Below, piece after piece: positions 17,309 to 27,335 of a stretch of DNA of 64,000 nt. Made by a program: the position numbers and the translations under genes. Under the pieces are notes generated by a model that was not told the DNA's origin, did not search any database, and worked only from the letters and a program-made list of their open reading frames with translations. The DNA is taken from NCBI RefSeq assembly GCF_012926615.1, contig NZ_JABBNU010000001.1:62001-126000 (forward strand), written 5' to 3'. Numbering within the stretch: position 1 is the stretch's first letter; every line of letters begins with the position of its first letter. The stretch comes from Marinigracilibium pacificum (GTDB lineage: Bacteria; Bacteroidota; Bacteroidia; Cytophagales; Cyclobacteriaceae).

Positions 17309-17991
17309 TAATTAAACTTATAACCAACACCTTTTACAGTTTTGATAATTTCGTCACCCAGCTTCTCTCTTATTTTCCTGATGTGAACATCAACTGTTCT
17401 TTCAGCGACAAAAACATCTGCACCCCATACATGATGCAGTAATATTTCCCGACTAAAAATATTCTGACTGTTACTAGCAAGAAAATATAATAAATCAAAT
17501 TCCTTTTTAGCTAGCTGTATAAACTCTTCGCCTAACTTTACTGTGTAGCTTGCTTTATCTATTGTGAAATCCTTGTTTTCTATTTTGGTTCTATCATCAG
17601 ATTCCTTGTTATCTCTGCGAAATAAATTTTCGACTTTTTTTAACAATGCTCTTGGCTTGATTGGCTTTATGATATAATCATCACCTCCCACATCAAAGGC
17701 TGCTATTTCTGAATATTCCTCACTTCTGGCTGTTAAAAAAAACACGAATGTATCCTTAAACTTAGGCATGTTTCTTAACTGCCTACAAGTTTCAACCCCA
17801 TCAATCTCTGGCATCATAATATCAAGAATTATAAGGTCGGGACCAAAAACTTTGGCCTTACTCAAAGCATCTTTTCCATTATAAGCTTCCTCTACCTGGT
17901 ATCCGGCACTATTAAAATTATAAGCTAACAATTCAACCACATCCGGTTCGTCATCAACAATCAAGATTTTTTTATCTGAAATAGCAGGCAT
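17305..17991 (-). CDS. OmpR/PhoB-family response regulator, orphan
   Basis: 228 residues: receiver domain (about 6-122) with acidic pocket DDEPD, phospho-acceptor Asp in LIILDIMMPEIDG, Thr in FLTARS and Lys in YIIKPIKP; then a winged-helix DNA-binding domain (about 130-228) ending in RTVDVHIRKIREKLG and VKGVGYKF. All signalling residues look intact. No histidine kinase gene is adjacent on either side, so it must partner with a kinase elsewhere. The next gene upstream on the same strand ends in a terminator, which supports an independent transcript, possibly monocistronic. Confidence 0.94.
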   Translation of the reverse strand: MPAISDKKILIVDDEPDVVELLAYNFNSAGYQVEEAYNGKDALSKAKVFGPDLIILDIMMPEIDGVETCRQLRNMPKFKDTFVFFLTARSEEYSEIAAFDVGGDDYIIKPIKPRALLKKVENLFRRDNKESDDRTKIENKDFTIDKASYTVKLGEEFIQLAKKEFDLLYFLASNSQNIFSREILLHHVWGADVFVAERTVDVHIRKIREKLGDEIIKTVKGVGYKFNY

Positions 17992-18121
17992 GTGTTCTGG
18001 TTTAAAAATTTACTGCTAATTTCCTATTTGAATATTATCTTAATGTTAATAGCTGTTTAAAATTGCTTTAAGGATAAACATGCTTTGTTAACTAAACCTG
18101 CAGAATTTAAAATACAATAAA

Positions 18122-18146
18122 AAAAGACTCTTGAAAAGAGTCTTTT
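18122..18146. terminator. Terminator of the metzincin gene (both strands possible)
   Basis: Eleven-base-pair palindromic stem aaaagactctt / aagagtctttt with a three-base loop and A/T runs outside it. It follows the minus-strand metalloprotease stop by 7 nt. Confidence 0.88.
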
Positions 18147-18152
18147 AAACAA

Positions 18153-20570
18153 TTAATAACACATTAATCCTGAACCAATTGGACTCCCATCTGGCATCTT
18201 CGTAGGACTAATCTCTATTTCTGGTTTTTCTCCATTCAGATACCTGTCTATTGTCAATTTGAGAAATTTATCCTCAGACACTTTAGATTTCCCTAATCTG
18301 TTAGATATAGCACTTAAAAATGAAATACAATCTGATTTAACTGTTACTGAGCTACTTGAATTTTCTGCCAGCATTATCACATTTCTAATTAACTGATGTC
18401 TAACTGAATAAATTATCTGATCACCCAGAGAATTTTCATTTAACTCTTTAATCAAATTATCATAAGCTATATTCATTAACTCAACTGCAGAAAACAGCTC
18501 ATCATTCATACTACTTTGGATTGCGAGCCTGTTCATTCTTTGAGCATTTAATAATGCCCCGTAGGTATATGACGATGCAGACTCTGCTATGCTTACCGGA
18601 TCAAGTACCGGATCGGTCTTTCCTATTAATGATTCTCTACCTTTATAATCTCCATATGATTTTGGAGGAATTACTTTTAATATCTCCTCATTAAGCTGCA
18701 GGTTTTCCAAGGTCACGGTTTGTAAAATTGCGCCTAATGCTTCCCTTTGTAATTCAGGTGCAACAAGAGAATTAACTACGTTTCCTTCTCCTTTAATACT
18801 ATACCTATAGTCTACACCTCCAATTATTTTTACAGCAGCTTCAAGTTGATACCTATGAAAAAAGTATAATGGTGCTAAAATTTCTTCCAGATCTGAATAT
18901 GGTCGGCCATCTGCCAGATTATTTACTCCAAAATCGGATAATGCCTTTTTCCTTATGTTGAGCACTCTGATTAACTCTTTATCAGCCCTGGTTCCATTAT
19001 CCCACAAATGGGTACTTGGATGTGCTCCATACATCGGTCTGGCATCCTGATCTGAAAGAAAGTATATTCCTTTTGAAGCAGCAGAAGTGATTATAGATGT
19101 TCTTTCACTTTCTGAATGATCTCCATATCCAAAATTAATTGCTACCTTATCCCATTCTCCAACTCCAACATCATAGGCGGAGTCAAACTTTAAGTTTCCT
19201 TTACTATCTTGATAAATATACGGATGTGGGTAATCCATAACTGATTCACGCCCATAGGCGCTGGAGGCATAATTATGTGCTAACCCCAGAGTATGACCAA
19301 CTTCATGTGCTGATAATTGCCTTATTCTTGCCAATGCAAGGGCCATGTGTGGTGCTGTATTTGGATTTAGTCCATATGCCGGAACTAATGCCTGGGCAAT
19401 CAAAAAATCCTGTCTTACTCGTAACGACCCCAATGTAACCATTCCTTTAATTATCTCACCTGTCCTCGGGTCAGGAATAGTCATGCCGTAAGACCAACCT
19501 CTTGTTGACCTGTGTACCCACTGGATTACATTATAGCGGCAATCTAAAGGATGGATTGAATCAGGAAGTATTTCTACTTGAAAAGCATCAATATATCCAG
19601 CACTCTCAAATGCCTGATTCCACCACCTGGCACCATCAAGCAATGCTGAGCGTACCGGCTCGGGAGTACCCGCATCAAGATAATAAACTATAGGTTCTAC
19701 AGCTTCAGACTTTTCCTTTTCCGGGTTTTTCTTTTCAAGACGATGACGAGTGATAAACCTTTCTTTCACCGGCTGATCGATAGGAGTGGCGTAATTATAC
19801 CGGGTCAAATCAAAATACCCACTTCCCGGATGAAACTTCACAGGTTTGTAATTGCCATCCGGCAATGCTACAAAACTATTTCTTACCTGTACTGTAACAG
19901 CATCAGGTGAGGGTGTTACACTTCTTATCTCATATTTCTTCGGCTCCCCTCTAAAGGTAAGCATGGTTTCAAATTCTGTGTTTTGAGGGAAATTAAAACA
20001 GTTTTCAGAGATGATGACAGAAGATTGTTTATCCAGGGCATAAACTCCCTGCCCCTGATTTTTGAGCGTTTTTGAGATACCATGTGAATCGCGGGTAAGA
20101 AAATCTGTTATATCAATCCAATCACCACCGATACTGCTAAATTTCTTTTTTTCTAATGTAAAAGATGCCAAAACAGACTTTGCAAATGCCTCCTCAACAG
20201 CTTTTTCTTCCAGGATATTATCAGTATCAGCTATATAACTTGAATTAGGTTCAATTAATAAAACCTTATTGCCATATTTACTAAACTTTACCATTCGTGA
20301 GTTTCCCAGCTGACCACGATCGAGACCAATATCATTTGATCCAACACCCGCTGCGAGAGAATTTATATATAAGAAAAGACTATCATAATGATCAATCTTC
20401 AGATAGACTTTTTGATTCTCAGAATCTATATGATAATTTAAAAAACCATCAACTATTACCAGACTGTCGCTGAAATCACTTTGTGAAGTTGAAGAATTGG
20501 TATGAGTAGTTGAGCAACCGGCAAAAATAACCGGAATTAAAAGTAGAACTAGTCGGAATTGTTTTACCAT
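18153..20570 (-). CDS. Zinc-dependent metalloprotease lipoprotein (DUF5117-type metzincin)
   Basis: About 805 residues from the ATG at 20570, which puts a signal sequence and lipobox (IPVIFAGC) right at the N-terminus; a longer frame from 20612 has no such logic. The catalytic motif HEVGHTLGLAH lies near residue 423 and is followed by the Met-turn-like SVMDYPHPY, so this is a metzincin. The flanking regions match the large Bacteroidota proteins annotated as zinc-dependent metalloproteases with DUF5117/DUF5118 segments (from memory). It likely acts at the cell surface or periplasm on proteins; specificity is unknown. It is 72 nt downstream of the DUF6702 gene. Confidence 0.87.
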   Translation of the reverse strand: MVKQFRLVLLLIPVIFAGCSTTHTNSSTSQSDFSDSLVIVDGFLNYHIDSENQKVYLKIDHYDSLFLYINSLAAGVGSNDIGLDRGQLGNSRMVKFSKYGNKVLLIEPNSSYIADTDNILEEKAVEEAFAKSVLASFTLEKKKFSSIGGDWIDITDFLTRDSHGISKTLKNQGQGVYALDKQSSVIISENCFNFPQNTEFETMLTFRGEPKKYEIRSVTPSPDAVTVQVRNSFVALPDGNYKPVKFHPGSGYFDLTRYNYATPIDQPVKERFITRHRLEKKNPEKEKSEAVEPIVYYLDAGTPEPVRSALLDGARWWNQAFESAGYIDAFQVEILPDSIHPLDCRYNVIQWVHRSTRGWSYGMTIPDPRTGEIIKGMVTLGSLRVRQDFLIAQALVPAYGLNPNTAPHMALALARIRQLSAHEVGHTLGLAHNYASSAYGRESVMDYPHPYIYQDSKGNLKFDSAYDVGVGEWDKVAINFGYGDHSESERTSIITSAASKGIYFLSDQDARPMYGAHPSTHLWDNGTRADKELIRVLNIRKKALSDFGVNNLADGRPYSDLEEILAPLYFFHRYQLEAAVKIIGGVDYRYSIKGEGNVVNSLVAPELQREALGAILQTVTLENLQLNEEILKVIPPKSYGDYKGRESLIGKTDPVLDPVSIAESASSYTYGALLNAQRMNRLAIQSSMNDELFSAVELMNIAYDNLIKELNENSLGDQIIYSVRHQLIRNVIMLAENSSSSVTVKSDCISFLSAISNRLGKSKVSEDKFLKLTIDRYLNGEKPEIEISPTKMPDGSPIGSGLMCY

Positions 20571-20642
20571 GTGCTTTTGATTTCGATTTGAACCATCAAA
20601 ATACAAAAACACACATTATTAATATAATCCTAAACAGACATT

Positions 20643-21131
20643 TTATCTTTCAAAGACTACAAATGGCTTGTCGGCATGAAGTCGTTCACTTGTTACCTTA
20701 CCATTATAGTTGAAATGAACAATGTTTGACTGGTCATCATACTTTTCAAAAATCAATGTGTTGCTAACATAGAGCTTTGAAACAAGTTCAACATTATTTA
20801 CTTCAATAAAAACCATCAACGCATCCTGATCTATTTGAGACCCAAGATAACTTAATGAAGTATTCTCATCATCAACTTTAAGCTTGAAATTTTTCAAAAA
20901 ATAAGGTTTAAGTATCTTATCAAGCTCACCATTCTTTGACAAAACAATAACATCTAAAGTTTGTCCTGTAAGATCATTTAAAGCTAACTCAAGGTCATCC
21001 AAAAATACCCTTGAAGTAATTTGTAAAGATTTTTCATCCTTATTGTGAACAATATCAGTCACACTTACGTGAAATGGATGTAGGCTTGAAAAAATTGAAA
21101 TAATTACCGTTAATAATATTTTTGACGTCAT
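20643..21131 (-). CDS. DUF6702-family exported protein
   Basis: 162 residues with a signal peptide (ILLTVIISIFSSLHP) leading into HPFHVSVTDIVHNKDEKSL and SRVFLDDLELALN, the features I associate with DUF6702. A small beta-rich periplasmic protein of unknown function. In related genomes it is often found near HupE/UreJ-type membrane proteins and large metallopeptidases, exactly as here. It is divergent from the HupE-like gene with 85 bp between start codons, a shared control region. Confidence 0.8.
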   Translation of the reverse strand: MTSKILLTVIISIFSSLHPFHVSVTDIVHNKDEKSLQITSRVFLDDLELALNDLTGQTLDVIVLSKNGELDKILKPYFLKNFKLKVDDENTSLSYLGSQIDQDALMVFIEVNNVELVSKLYVSNTLIFEKYDDQSNIVHFNYNGKVTSERLHADKPFVVFER

Positions 21132-21216
21132 ATTAGATCGTTTATATATGTAAAGTTACTATAGTTTATTAATATTGAACTTTTAAGGAGTCACAAAAAA
21201 TATACCTGTTTTATTT

Positions 21217-21789
21217 ATGGATAACTTTTTGCTCTATTTTGAGCTGGGCCTCAGGCATATATTAGACATTCACGGATATGATCATATTTTGTTTGTGATC
21301 GCTCTCGGAATAATATTTGTGTTTAGAGATTGGAGAAGGGTTTTAGTGTTGATTACAGCTTTTACAATAGGGCATAGCATTACATTGGCCTTATCAGCAT
21401 TTAATGTAGTTGACTATGATCACCAAAAAATTGAAAAGCTTATTGTATTGACTATTCTCATCACCGCAGTAGCTAACTTATTCAGAAAAAAATATTCTGA
21501 TAGCAAGAAGCTTATAAGCATGAATTCTGTTCTTGCTTTGTTTTTTGGATTAATTCATGGATTAGGTTTTAGCACCTATTTTAAAACAATATTAGGAAGA
21601 GAAAAGTCTATTATTGGACCATTATTTGCATTTAATATTGGCTTGGAAGTGGGTCAAATAATAGTTGTTTTTGTTGTGTTACTGGCTACATCTTTATTTG
21701 TAGATCTTGCCGGTGTAAAAAGAAGAGATTGGGTTTTAATAATCTCTTCAGCCATTGCAGGAATAGCCGTAACATTTTTATTACCGTAG
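21217..21789 (+). CDS. HupE/UreJ-family membrane protein
   Basis: 190 residues, six transmembrane helices. The family His residues are visible: HILDIHGYDHILFV near residues 14-27, FTIGHSITLAL near 49-59, GLIHGLGFSTYF near 110-121, and NIGLEVGQI near 140. HupE/UreJ members are nickel/cobalt permeases in hydrogenase or urease clusters. No such enzymes are present here, so the metal and role are open; several zinc peptidases lie on either side. It is followed after 41 bp by the first M1 peptidase. Confidence 0.85.
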   Translation: MDNFLLYFELGLRHILDIHGYDHILFVIALGIIFVFRDWRRVLVLITAFTIGHSITLALSAFNVVDYDHQKIEKLIVLTILITAVANLFRKKYSDSKKLISMNSVLALFFGLIHGLGFSTYFKTILGREKSIIGPLFAFNIGLEVGQIIVVFVVLLATSLFVDLAGVKRRDWVLIISSAIAGIAVTFLLP

Positions 21790-21830
21790 TAATTAATATA
21801 TACAAGTAAATAAACTATAAACAATACATT

Positions 21831-24047
21831 ATGAAGAAAGTATTTCTATTATTTTCTTTGGTTTTTCTTTATGGCATCTCATTTGGCCAGGGGAAATACG
21901 AAGGAAAATTTGAGCAAATGGGAACAATGCTGCCTTCGCCAAATGTATACAGAACGGCTTCGGGTGCTCCCGGACCTGAGTATTGGCAGCAGCGCGCTGA
22001 TTATGACATCGATGTTACATTAGATGACAATAAGCAGACCATTACTGGAAAAGAAACAATTACCTATTACAACAATTCACCAAACCCATTAAGCTATCTA
22101 TGGGTTCAGCTTGACCAAAATGTAAGATCTCCGGAATCAAATACTCCGAAAGTATCTACAGGAGGGATGAGAGACTCATTATTTTCTAAATGGGTTCCTG
22201 GAATTGCAGCAGATGAATTTGAAGGTGGCTTCAAAATTAAATCTGTAACCGATTCAAAAGGTAAAGCTCTTAGCTACTTCATCAATAAAACAATGATGAG
22301 AGTTGAGTTACCTGCAGTAATGAATAATGGCGATACATTCATCTTTGACATTGAGTGGTCGTATAACATTAATGACCGTATGACTGGTGGTGGTCGTTCA
22401 GGCCTTGAGTACTTCCCTAAAGATGATAACTACCTTTATACTATTGCACAGTTCTACCCTAGAATGGCTGTTTATAGTGACTTCCAGGGATGGCAAAACA
22501 AACAATTTCTAGGAAGTGGTGAGTTTGCTCTTCCATTTGGTAACTATGAAGTATCAATCACAGTTCCTTCAGATCACATTGTAGCTTCAACTGGTACTCT
22601 TCAAAATCCTGAAGACGCTCTAACTAAAGAGCAAGCTAAAAGATTCGAGAAAGCTAAAAAATCATTTGATGAGCCTGTTTTCATCGTAACTGAAGAAGAA
22701 GCTATCGCAAATGAAAAAGAAAAAGCTAATGACACAAAAACATGGACATTCAAAGCTGAAAACGTTCGTGACTTTGCATTTGCTTCATCAAGAAAATTCA
22801 TGTGGGATGCGCAAGCAGTTAAATTACCAAACGGAACGACTCCTTTAGCAATGTCTTTCTACCCTAAAGAAGGTAATCCTCTTTGGGAGCAAGAGTCTAC
22901 TAAAGCTGTAAAAGCAACTTTAGAAACTTACTCTAAATACACTATTGACTACCCATATCCGGTTGCAATTTCAGTTCATGCTGCTTCAATAGGTATGGAA
23001 TATCCTATGATCTGTTTCAACTTCGGTCGTCCGGATGAAGAGGGTAACTATTCTGAATCAACAAAATACAGAATGATCGGTGTAATCATTCATGAGGTTG
23101 GTCACAACTTCTTCCCAATGATCATTAACTCTGACGAGCGTCAGTGGACTTGGATGGACGAAGGATTAAACACTTTCGTACAATACAGAACTGAAGTTGA
23201 ACAGTATGACAACTTCCCTTCAAGAAGAGGTCCGGCAGCTAACATTGTAAGATATATGAAAGGTGATAAGCAATTTATCAGACCTATCATGACAAACTCT
23301 GAGCAAATTCTTCAGTTTGGAAACAATGCTTATGCTAAACCAGCGACTGCTTTAAATGTGCTTCGTGAAACAGTAATGGGGCCAGAGCTTTTTGATTATG
23401 CATTTAAAGAATATGCTAGAAGATGGGCATTCAAACACCCAACTCCAGCAGACTTATTCAGAACAATGGAAGACGCTTCTGCAGTTGACCTTGACTGGTT
23501 CTGGAAAGGATGGTTCTTCTCAACTGACCATACTGACATTTCAGTAGACAATGTAAAATGGTACAAGTACACTGAAGATAAAGCAGTTCTTGAAAATCAA
23601 GTAAGTGCTAATTCAAGCGAGGAAGCAGGAACCGCAACAGATGGAGCTAATGCATTTGAAAGTGATCCTCTGTACTTCACTGTTACAGAAACTCCAGACA
23701 GATATTATGGAGAATTCATGAATAGAGTTGATGACAGCGAAATCGTTTCTAAAGCGAAAGATAAAAACTTCTACGAAGTAACTTTCTCAAATGTAGGTGG
23801 ACTTGTTATGCCTATTATCGTTGAGTTTACTTACGCTGATGGCACAACAGAAATCGAGAAGATCCCAGCTGAGATCTGGAGAAGAAATGAGAATGTAGCT
23901 GTTAAAACTTTTGTAAAAGAAAAAGAAGTAACAAGAATCACGGTTGACCCGAATCTTGAGACAGCAGATACAGAGCTTGAAAACAACGTTTACCCAAGAA
24001 AAGATGTTAAGTCTGCCTTCGATAAATTTAAAGAAGGAACCAATTAA
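21831..24047 (+). CDS. M1-family metallopeptidase, first of a tandem pair
   Basis: 738 residues with a signal peptide (VFLLFSLVFLYGISFGQ). The zinc site is HEVGHN near residue 420 with the third ligand in WMDEGLN 18 residues later, and the substrate-anchoring GxMEN position reads GMEYPM. M1 enzymes are aminopeptidases; this secreted subgroup is common in Bacteroidota. The N-terminal beta domain covers about residues 50-230, followed by a long charged insert rich in Lys and Glu (about 265-305). It is about two-thirds identical by eye to the next gene. A terminator separates the two, so they can be regulated apart. Confidence 0.92.
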   Translation: MKKVFLLFSLVFLYGISFGQGKYEGKFEQMGTMLPSPNVYRTASGAPGPEYWQQRADYDIDVTLDDNKQTITGKETITYYNNSPNPLSYLWVQLDQNVRSPESNTPKVSTGGMRDSLFSKWVPGIAADEFEGGFKIKSVTDSKGKALSYFINKTMMRVELPAVMNNGDTFIFDIEWSYNINDRMTGGGRSGLEYFPKDDNYLYTIAQFYPRMAVYSDFQGWQNKQFLGSGEFALPFGNYEVSITVPSDHIVASTGTLQNPEDALTKEQAKRFEKAKKSFDEPVFIVTEEEAIANEKEKANDTKTWTFKAENVRDFAFASSRKFMWDAQAVKLPNGTTPLAMSFYPKEGNPLWEQESTKAVKATLETYSKYTIDYPYPVAISVHAASIGMEYPMICFNFGRPDEEGNYSESTKYRMIGVIIHEVGHNFFPMIINSDERQWTWMDEGLNTFVQYRTEVEQYDNFPSRRGPAANIVRYMKGDKQFIRPIMTNSEQILQFGNNAYAKPATALNVLRETVMGPELFDYAFKEYARRWAFKHPTPADLFRTMEDASAVDLDWFWKGWFFSTDHTDISVDNVKWYKYTEDKAVLENQVSANSSEEAGTATDGANAFESDPLYFTVTETPDRYYGEFMNRVDDSEIVSKAKDKNFYEVTFSNVGGLVMPIIVEFTYADGTTEIEKIPAEIWRRNENVAVKTFVKEKEVTRITVDPNLETADTELENNVYPRKDVKSAFDKFKEGTN

Positions 24048-24073
24048 ATAATGATATTAACGTTTATATAAAA

Positions 24074-24100
24074 GAGGCCGGAAATTCCGGCCTTTTTTTT
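24074..24100 (+). terminator. Terminator between the tandem M1 peptidase genes
   Basis: Stem aggccgg / ccggcct extended by aa/tt, followed by an eight-base T tract. It lies 27 nt after the first peptidase stop. A TACATTTG box (24100-24107) directly after it could be the -7 element of a separate promoter for the second peptidase. Confidence 0.93.
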
Positions 24101-24127
24101 ACATTTGTGTAAACTGAAACTTATAAT

Positions 24128-26344
24128 ATGAAAAGACTGCACATACTAGCGCTTACTTTTCTTTCGATATTTATAGCATCTGCACAAGGAAAGTACGAAG
24201 GGAAGTTTGAACAACTTGGAACTATGCTGCCTTCTCCTAATGTATACCGAACTGCTTCGGGAGCACCAGGACCGGATTACTGGCAGCAAAAAGCTGATTA
24301 TAACATTAAAGTTTCCATTAACGACCAGACACAGGTATTGACTGGTGAGGAAACTATTACTTATTATAATAATTCTCCAAACCCATTGATCTACCTATGG
24401 GTACAATTAGACCAAAACATCAGAACTCCTGAAAGTGTAGCTTCTAAAACTGAAAAACAAAGAATGGGGTCACAAATTCCTTCTAAAATGCTAAAGGCTT
24501 CAACAGAGTTTAGTGGATATGAAGGAGGTTATAAGATTACAAAAGTTACCGATCAAAATGGTAATGGCCTTAATCATACAATCAATGGTACAATGATGAG
24601 AATTGATCTTCCTACAGTATTATCTACAGGAGATACATTTACTTTCAACATTGACTGGTCTTATAACATCTATGACAGAATGTATGTTGATGGCCGTGGT
24701 GGTTATGAGTTTTTCCCTGAAGATGGAAACTATGCTTATACTATTGCTCAGTGGTATCCTCGTGTAGCTGTATATAGTGATTTCGAAGGATGGCAAAACA
24801 AACAATTCCTTGGAAGAGGTGAGTTTGCCCTAACATTTGGTGACTTCAATGTAGAAATTACTGTTCCTGAAGACCATATCGTAGCTGCAACCGGTGAGTT
24901 ACAAAATGCTAAAGATGTTTTATCTAAAACACATTTAAAAAGATTTGAAAAGGCTAAAAAGTCATTTGACAAGCCAGTTATTATTGTAACTCAAGAAGAA
25001 GCTATAGAAAACGAAAAGGAAAAAGCAACAAAGAGTAAGACCTGGGTTTTCAAGGCTGATAATGTAAGAGACTTTGCCTTTGCTTCTTCAAGAAAATACA
25101 TCTGGGACGCGCAAGCGGTACAAGTAGGAGATAAAACTCCTCTAGCAATGTCTTTCTACCCTAAAGAAGGTAATCCACTTTGGGAAGAAGAATCTACTAA
25201 AGCGGTAAAAAATACATTGATCACATATTCCAAGCACACAATAGACTATCCTTATCCGGTAGCTATCTCTGTTCATGCTGCAAATCAAGGTATGGAATAT
25301 CCGATGATCTGTTTCAACTATGGTCGTCCTTCTGAAGACGGTACTTATTCACAAAGAACTAAAGAAGGAATGGTTGGTGTGATTGTTCACGAGGTTGGAC
25401 ACAACTTCTTCCCAATGATCATTAACTCTGATGAGCGTCAGTGGACATGGATGGACGAAGGTCTTAACTCTTTTATGGAACATGTTACTCTTAAAGAACA
25501 TTATTCAGATTTTGACTTAACATGGGGTACTCCTGAAGGCGTGATTAACTACATGAAAGGTAGCAAAGAATTTATCAGACCTATCATGACTCAATCTGAT
25601 AATATCCTTCAATTTGGTTATAACGCTTATGGCAAACCATCTGCAGGACTTGTAATGCTTCGTGAAACAATCATGGGAGAAGAGTTATTTGACTATGCGT
25701 TCAAAGAATATGCAAAAAGATGGGCTTTCAAACACCCAACTCCTGCAGATTTCTTCAGAACGATGGAAGATGCATCTGCTGTTGACCTTGACTGGTTCTG
25801 GAAAGGCTGGTTCTACTCAATCGATCACGTAGATATTTCAATTGATAATGTAAAGTGGTATAAGTATACTGAGGACAAAAAAGTTCTTGAAAACCAGGTA
25901 GACGTGCAGGCTTCTGCTGAACCAGGAGGGGAGAATAAAAATAACTCATTTGAAAATGGTCCGTCTTTCTTTACTATTACTGAAACTCCTGACCAGTATT
26001 ATGGAGAATTCAAAAACCGTGTTGATGACAGTGAAGTAGTAGCGAAGGCTAAAGACAAAAATTTCTATGAGGTGACTTTCTCAAACAAAGGTGGTCTGGT
26101 AATGCCTTTAATTCTTGAGTGGCATTATACTGATGGCACAACTGAGAAAGAAGTTATTCCTGCAGAGATCTGGAGACGTAATGAAAACGAAGTGTCTAAG
26201 GTATTTGTAAAAGAAAAAGAAGTAGCAAAACTAGTATTTGATCCGGAAGGAGAGCTTGCTGATGTTGAGCCTACTAACAATACATTCCCAAGTGCAGATC
26301 TTGAATCAGCATTTGATAAGTTTAAAAAAGAGAATGAGAACTAA
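24128..26344 (+). CDS. M1-family metallopeptidase, second of a tandem pair
   Basis: 738 residues, the same length as its upstream neighbour, with a signal peptide (HILALTFLSIFIASAQ) and the same catalytic layout: GMEYPM, HEVGHN near residue 420 and WMDEGLN. Both have the YEGKFEQ.GTMLPSPNVYR opening. Differences cluster around residues 100-125 (the loop after the first beta domain) and after the catalytic helix (residues about 445-475), regions that may shape the active-site entrance. A recent tandem duplication followed by divergence is the simplest explanation. Confidence 0.92.
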   Translation: MKRLHILALTFLSIFIASAQGKYEGKFEQLGTMLPSPNVYRTASGAPGPDYWQQKADYNIKVSINDQTQVLTGEETITYYNNSPNPLIYLWVQLDQNIRTPESVASKTEKQRMGSQIPSKMLKASTEFSGYEGGYKITKVTDQNGNGLNHTINGTMMRIDLPTVLSTGDTFTFNIDWSYNIYDRMYVDGRGGYEFFPEDGNYAYTIAQWYPRVAVYSDFEGWQNKQFLGRGEFALTFGDFNVEITVPEDHIVAATGELQNAKDVLSKTHLKRFEKAKKSFDKPVIIVTQEEAIENEKEKATKSKTWVFKADNVRDFAFASSRKYIWDAQAVQVGDKTPLAMSFYPKEGNPLWEEESTKAVKNTLITYSKHTIDYPYPVAISVHAANQGMEYPMICFNYGRPSEDGTYSQRTKEGMVGVIVHEVGHNFFPMIINSDERQWTWMDEGLNSFMEHVTLKEHYSDFDLTWGTPEGVINYMKGSKEFIRPIMTQSDNILQFGYNAYGKPSAGLVMLRETIMGEELFDYAFKEYAKRWAFKHPTPADFFRTMEDASAVDLDWFWKGWFYSIDHVDISIDNVKWYKYTEDKKVLENQVDVQASAEPGGENKNNSFENGPSFFTITETPDQYYGEFKNRVDDSEVVAKAKDKNFYEVTFSNKGGLVMPLILEWHYTDGTTEKEVIPAEIWRRNENEVSKVFVKEKEVAKLVFDPEGELADVEPTNNTFPSADLESAFDKFKKENEN

Positions 26345-26367
26345 TTAAGATTAGTTTAAAAAAATAG

Positions 26368-26397
26368 AAAGCCATGGCAAGTTGTCATGGCTTTTTT
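26368..26397. terminator. Terminator after the second M1 peptidase
   Basis: Nine-base-pair stem aaagccatg / catggcttt with a nine-base loop, then a T tract. It overlaps the stop codon of the convergent minus-strand gene by two bases. Confidence 0.85.
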
Positions 26398-26959
26398 AAT
26401 GCGCTTTAAGTGCCAAAATACTCACTTCCAAATCCTCTCCTAAATTGTATGTGTTATGATAAATTGCAAAAGTTCGGTTGCCAACTGAAACAAGGTAGTT
26501 TGTTGAGTATTGCACCTGATTATCATAATCTACCTCATATTTAATTTTCACAAGTTGAGAATTACCTTCATAATGCTTTCTTTCAAGCAGATTATAGCTT
26601 GTTGCCATGCTATTTACATTTTCTCTGAATTGTTGATTTAACAAGCCCAGATAGATTCCCGCTACCCGGCTATTAAGATCTATGTATTCATTCCATGGAA
26701 AAAAGACAATTGTGTTTCTATGGTCATTAGAGTCAACAAATACTACCGGAGAATTTTCAGTACCCTTAAATTGTTTTAAAAATGCCTGCATTCTAAAGTC
26801 AAGCTCTTCGTTCAAGCCAGATTTATATGCTGCATAATATTCAGGAATCTGAAATTTAACTTTTGCAGATTTTACCTCAATTGTTTTCCCCGTTTTTTCT
26901 GTCGGATTACAACAAATCAGAAAGCAAAAAAACACTAGGAAGGTATATTTACAGGTCAT
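26396..26959 (-). CDS. Hypothetical lipoprotein, unknown function
   Basis: 187 residues with a lipobox-like FLICC at residues 13-17 and a short signal sequence. The mature part is a mixed alpha/beta domain of about 165 residues with no motif I recognise; it contains NTIVFFPWNEYI and NRTFAIYHNTYNLGEDLE. It faces the second M1 peptidase and lies downstream of the small membrane genes on the same strand, separated by 112 bp. Function not inferred. Confidence 0.72.
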   Translation of the reverse strand: MTCKYTFLVFFCFLICCNPTEKTGKTIEVKSAKVKFQIPEYYAAYKSGLNEELDFRMQAFLKQFKGTENSPVVFVDSNDHRNTIVFFPWNEYIDLNSRVAGIYLGLLNQQFRENVNSMATSYNLLERKHYEGNSQLVKIKYEVDYDNQVQYSTNYLVSVGNRTFAIYHNTYNLGEDLEVSILALKAH

Positions 26960-27071
26960 TCTCTATTATAATGAAATTATATCAACATTCAACAATAATA
27001 GTTCTACCTATGTCTTTATAAAAGTTAAATTTTATAAATGTTCCTAATGTAATCTCATGGAGAATTTAATA

Positions 27072-27335
27072 TCAAAAGAACTTTAAAAGAATTGACATTG
27101 TCGCAATAATAGCAGAAAAACTTAACCAAACAGTTACTAAATTCCTCTTAGATATATCCTTTTTATAAAACATCACTGTAAGAGTTAAAACAGAAAATAT
27201 TGAAACTAATCCTGATATAAAAAAAGGATAAGACAAAAAATACCCATAATATCTTCCAGCTATAAAAGAGAACATGAAAACTAAAACTCCCAATAAATAG
27301 GCCCAAAATATTAATACTTCTAAACTCATTTGCAT
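27072..27335 (-). CDS. Small membrane protein, possible orphan immunity protein
   Basis: 87 residues with three transmembrane helices (about 8-25, 32-52 and 65-84). Two starts are possible: ATG at 27335 and at 27329. The second overlaps, as ATGA, the stop of a short frame ending in SEIGCK that resembles the end of the large lipoprotein encoded at 28641-30281. It is the third small membrane gene in a row on this strand. Sequence similarity to the other two is not evident, so the immunity idea rests on position and size. Confidence 0.6.
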   Translation of the reverse strand: MQMSLEVLIFWAYLLGVLVFMFSFIAGRYYGYFLSYPFFISGLVSIFSVLTLTVMFYKKDISKRNLVTVWLSFSAIIATMSILLKFF

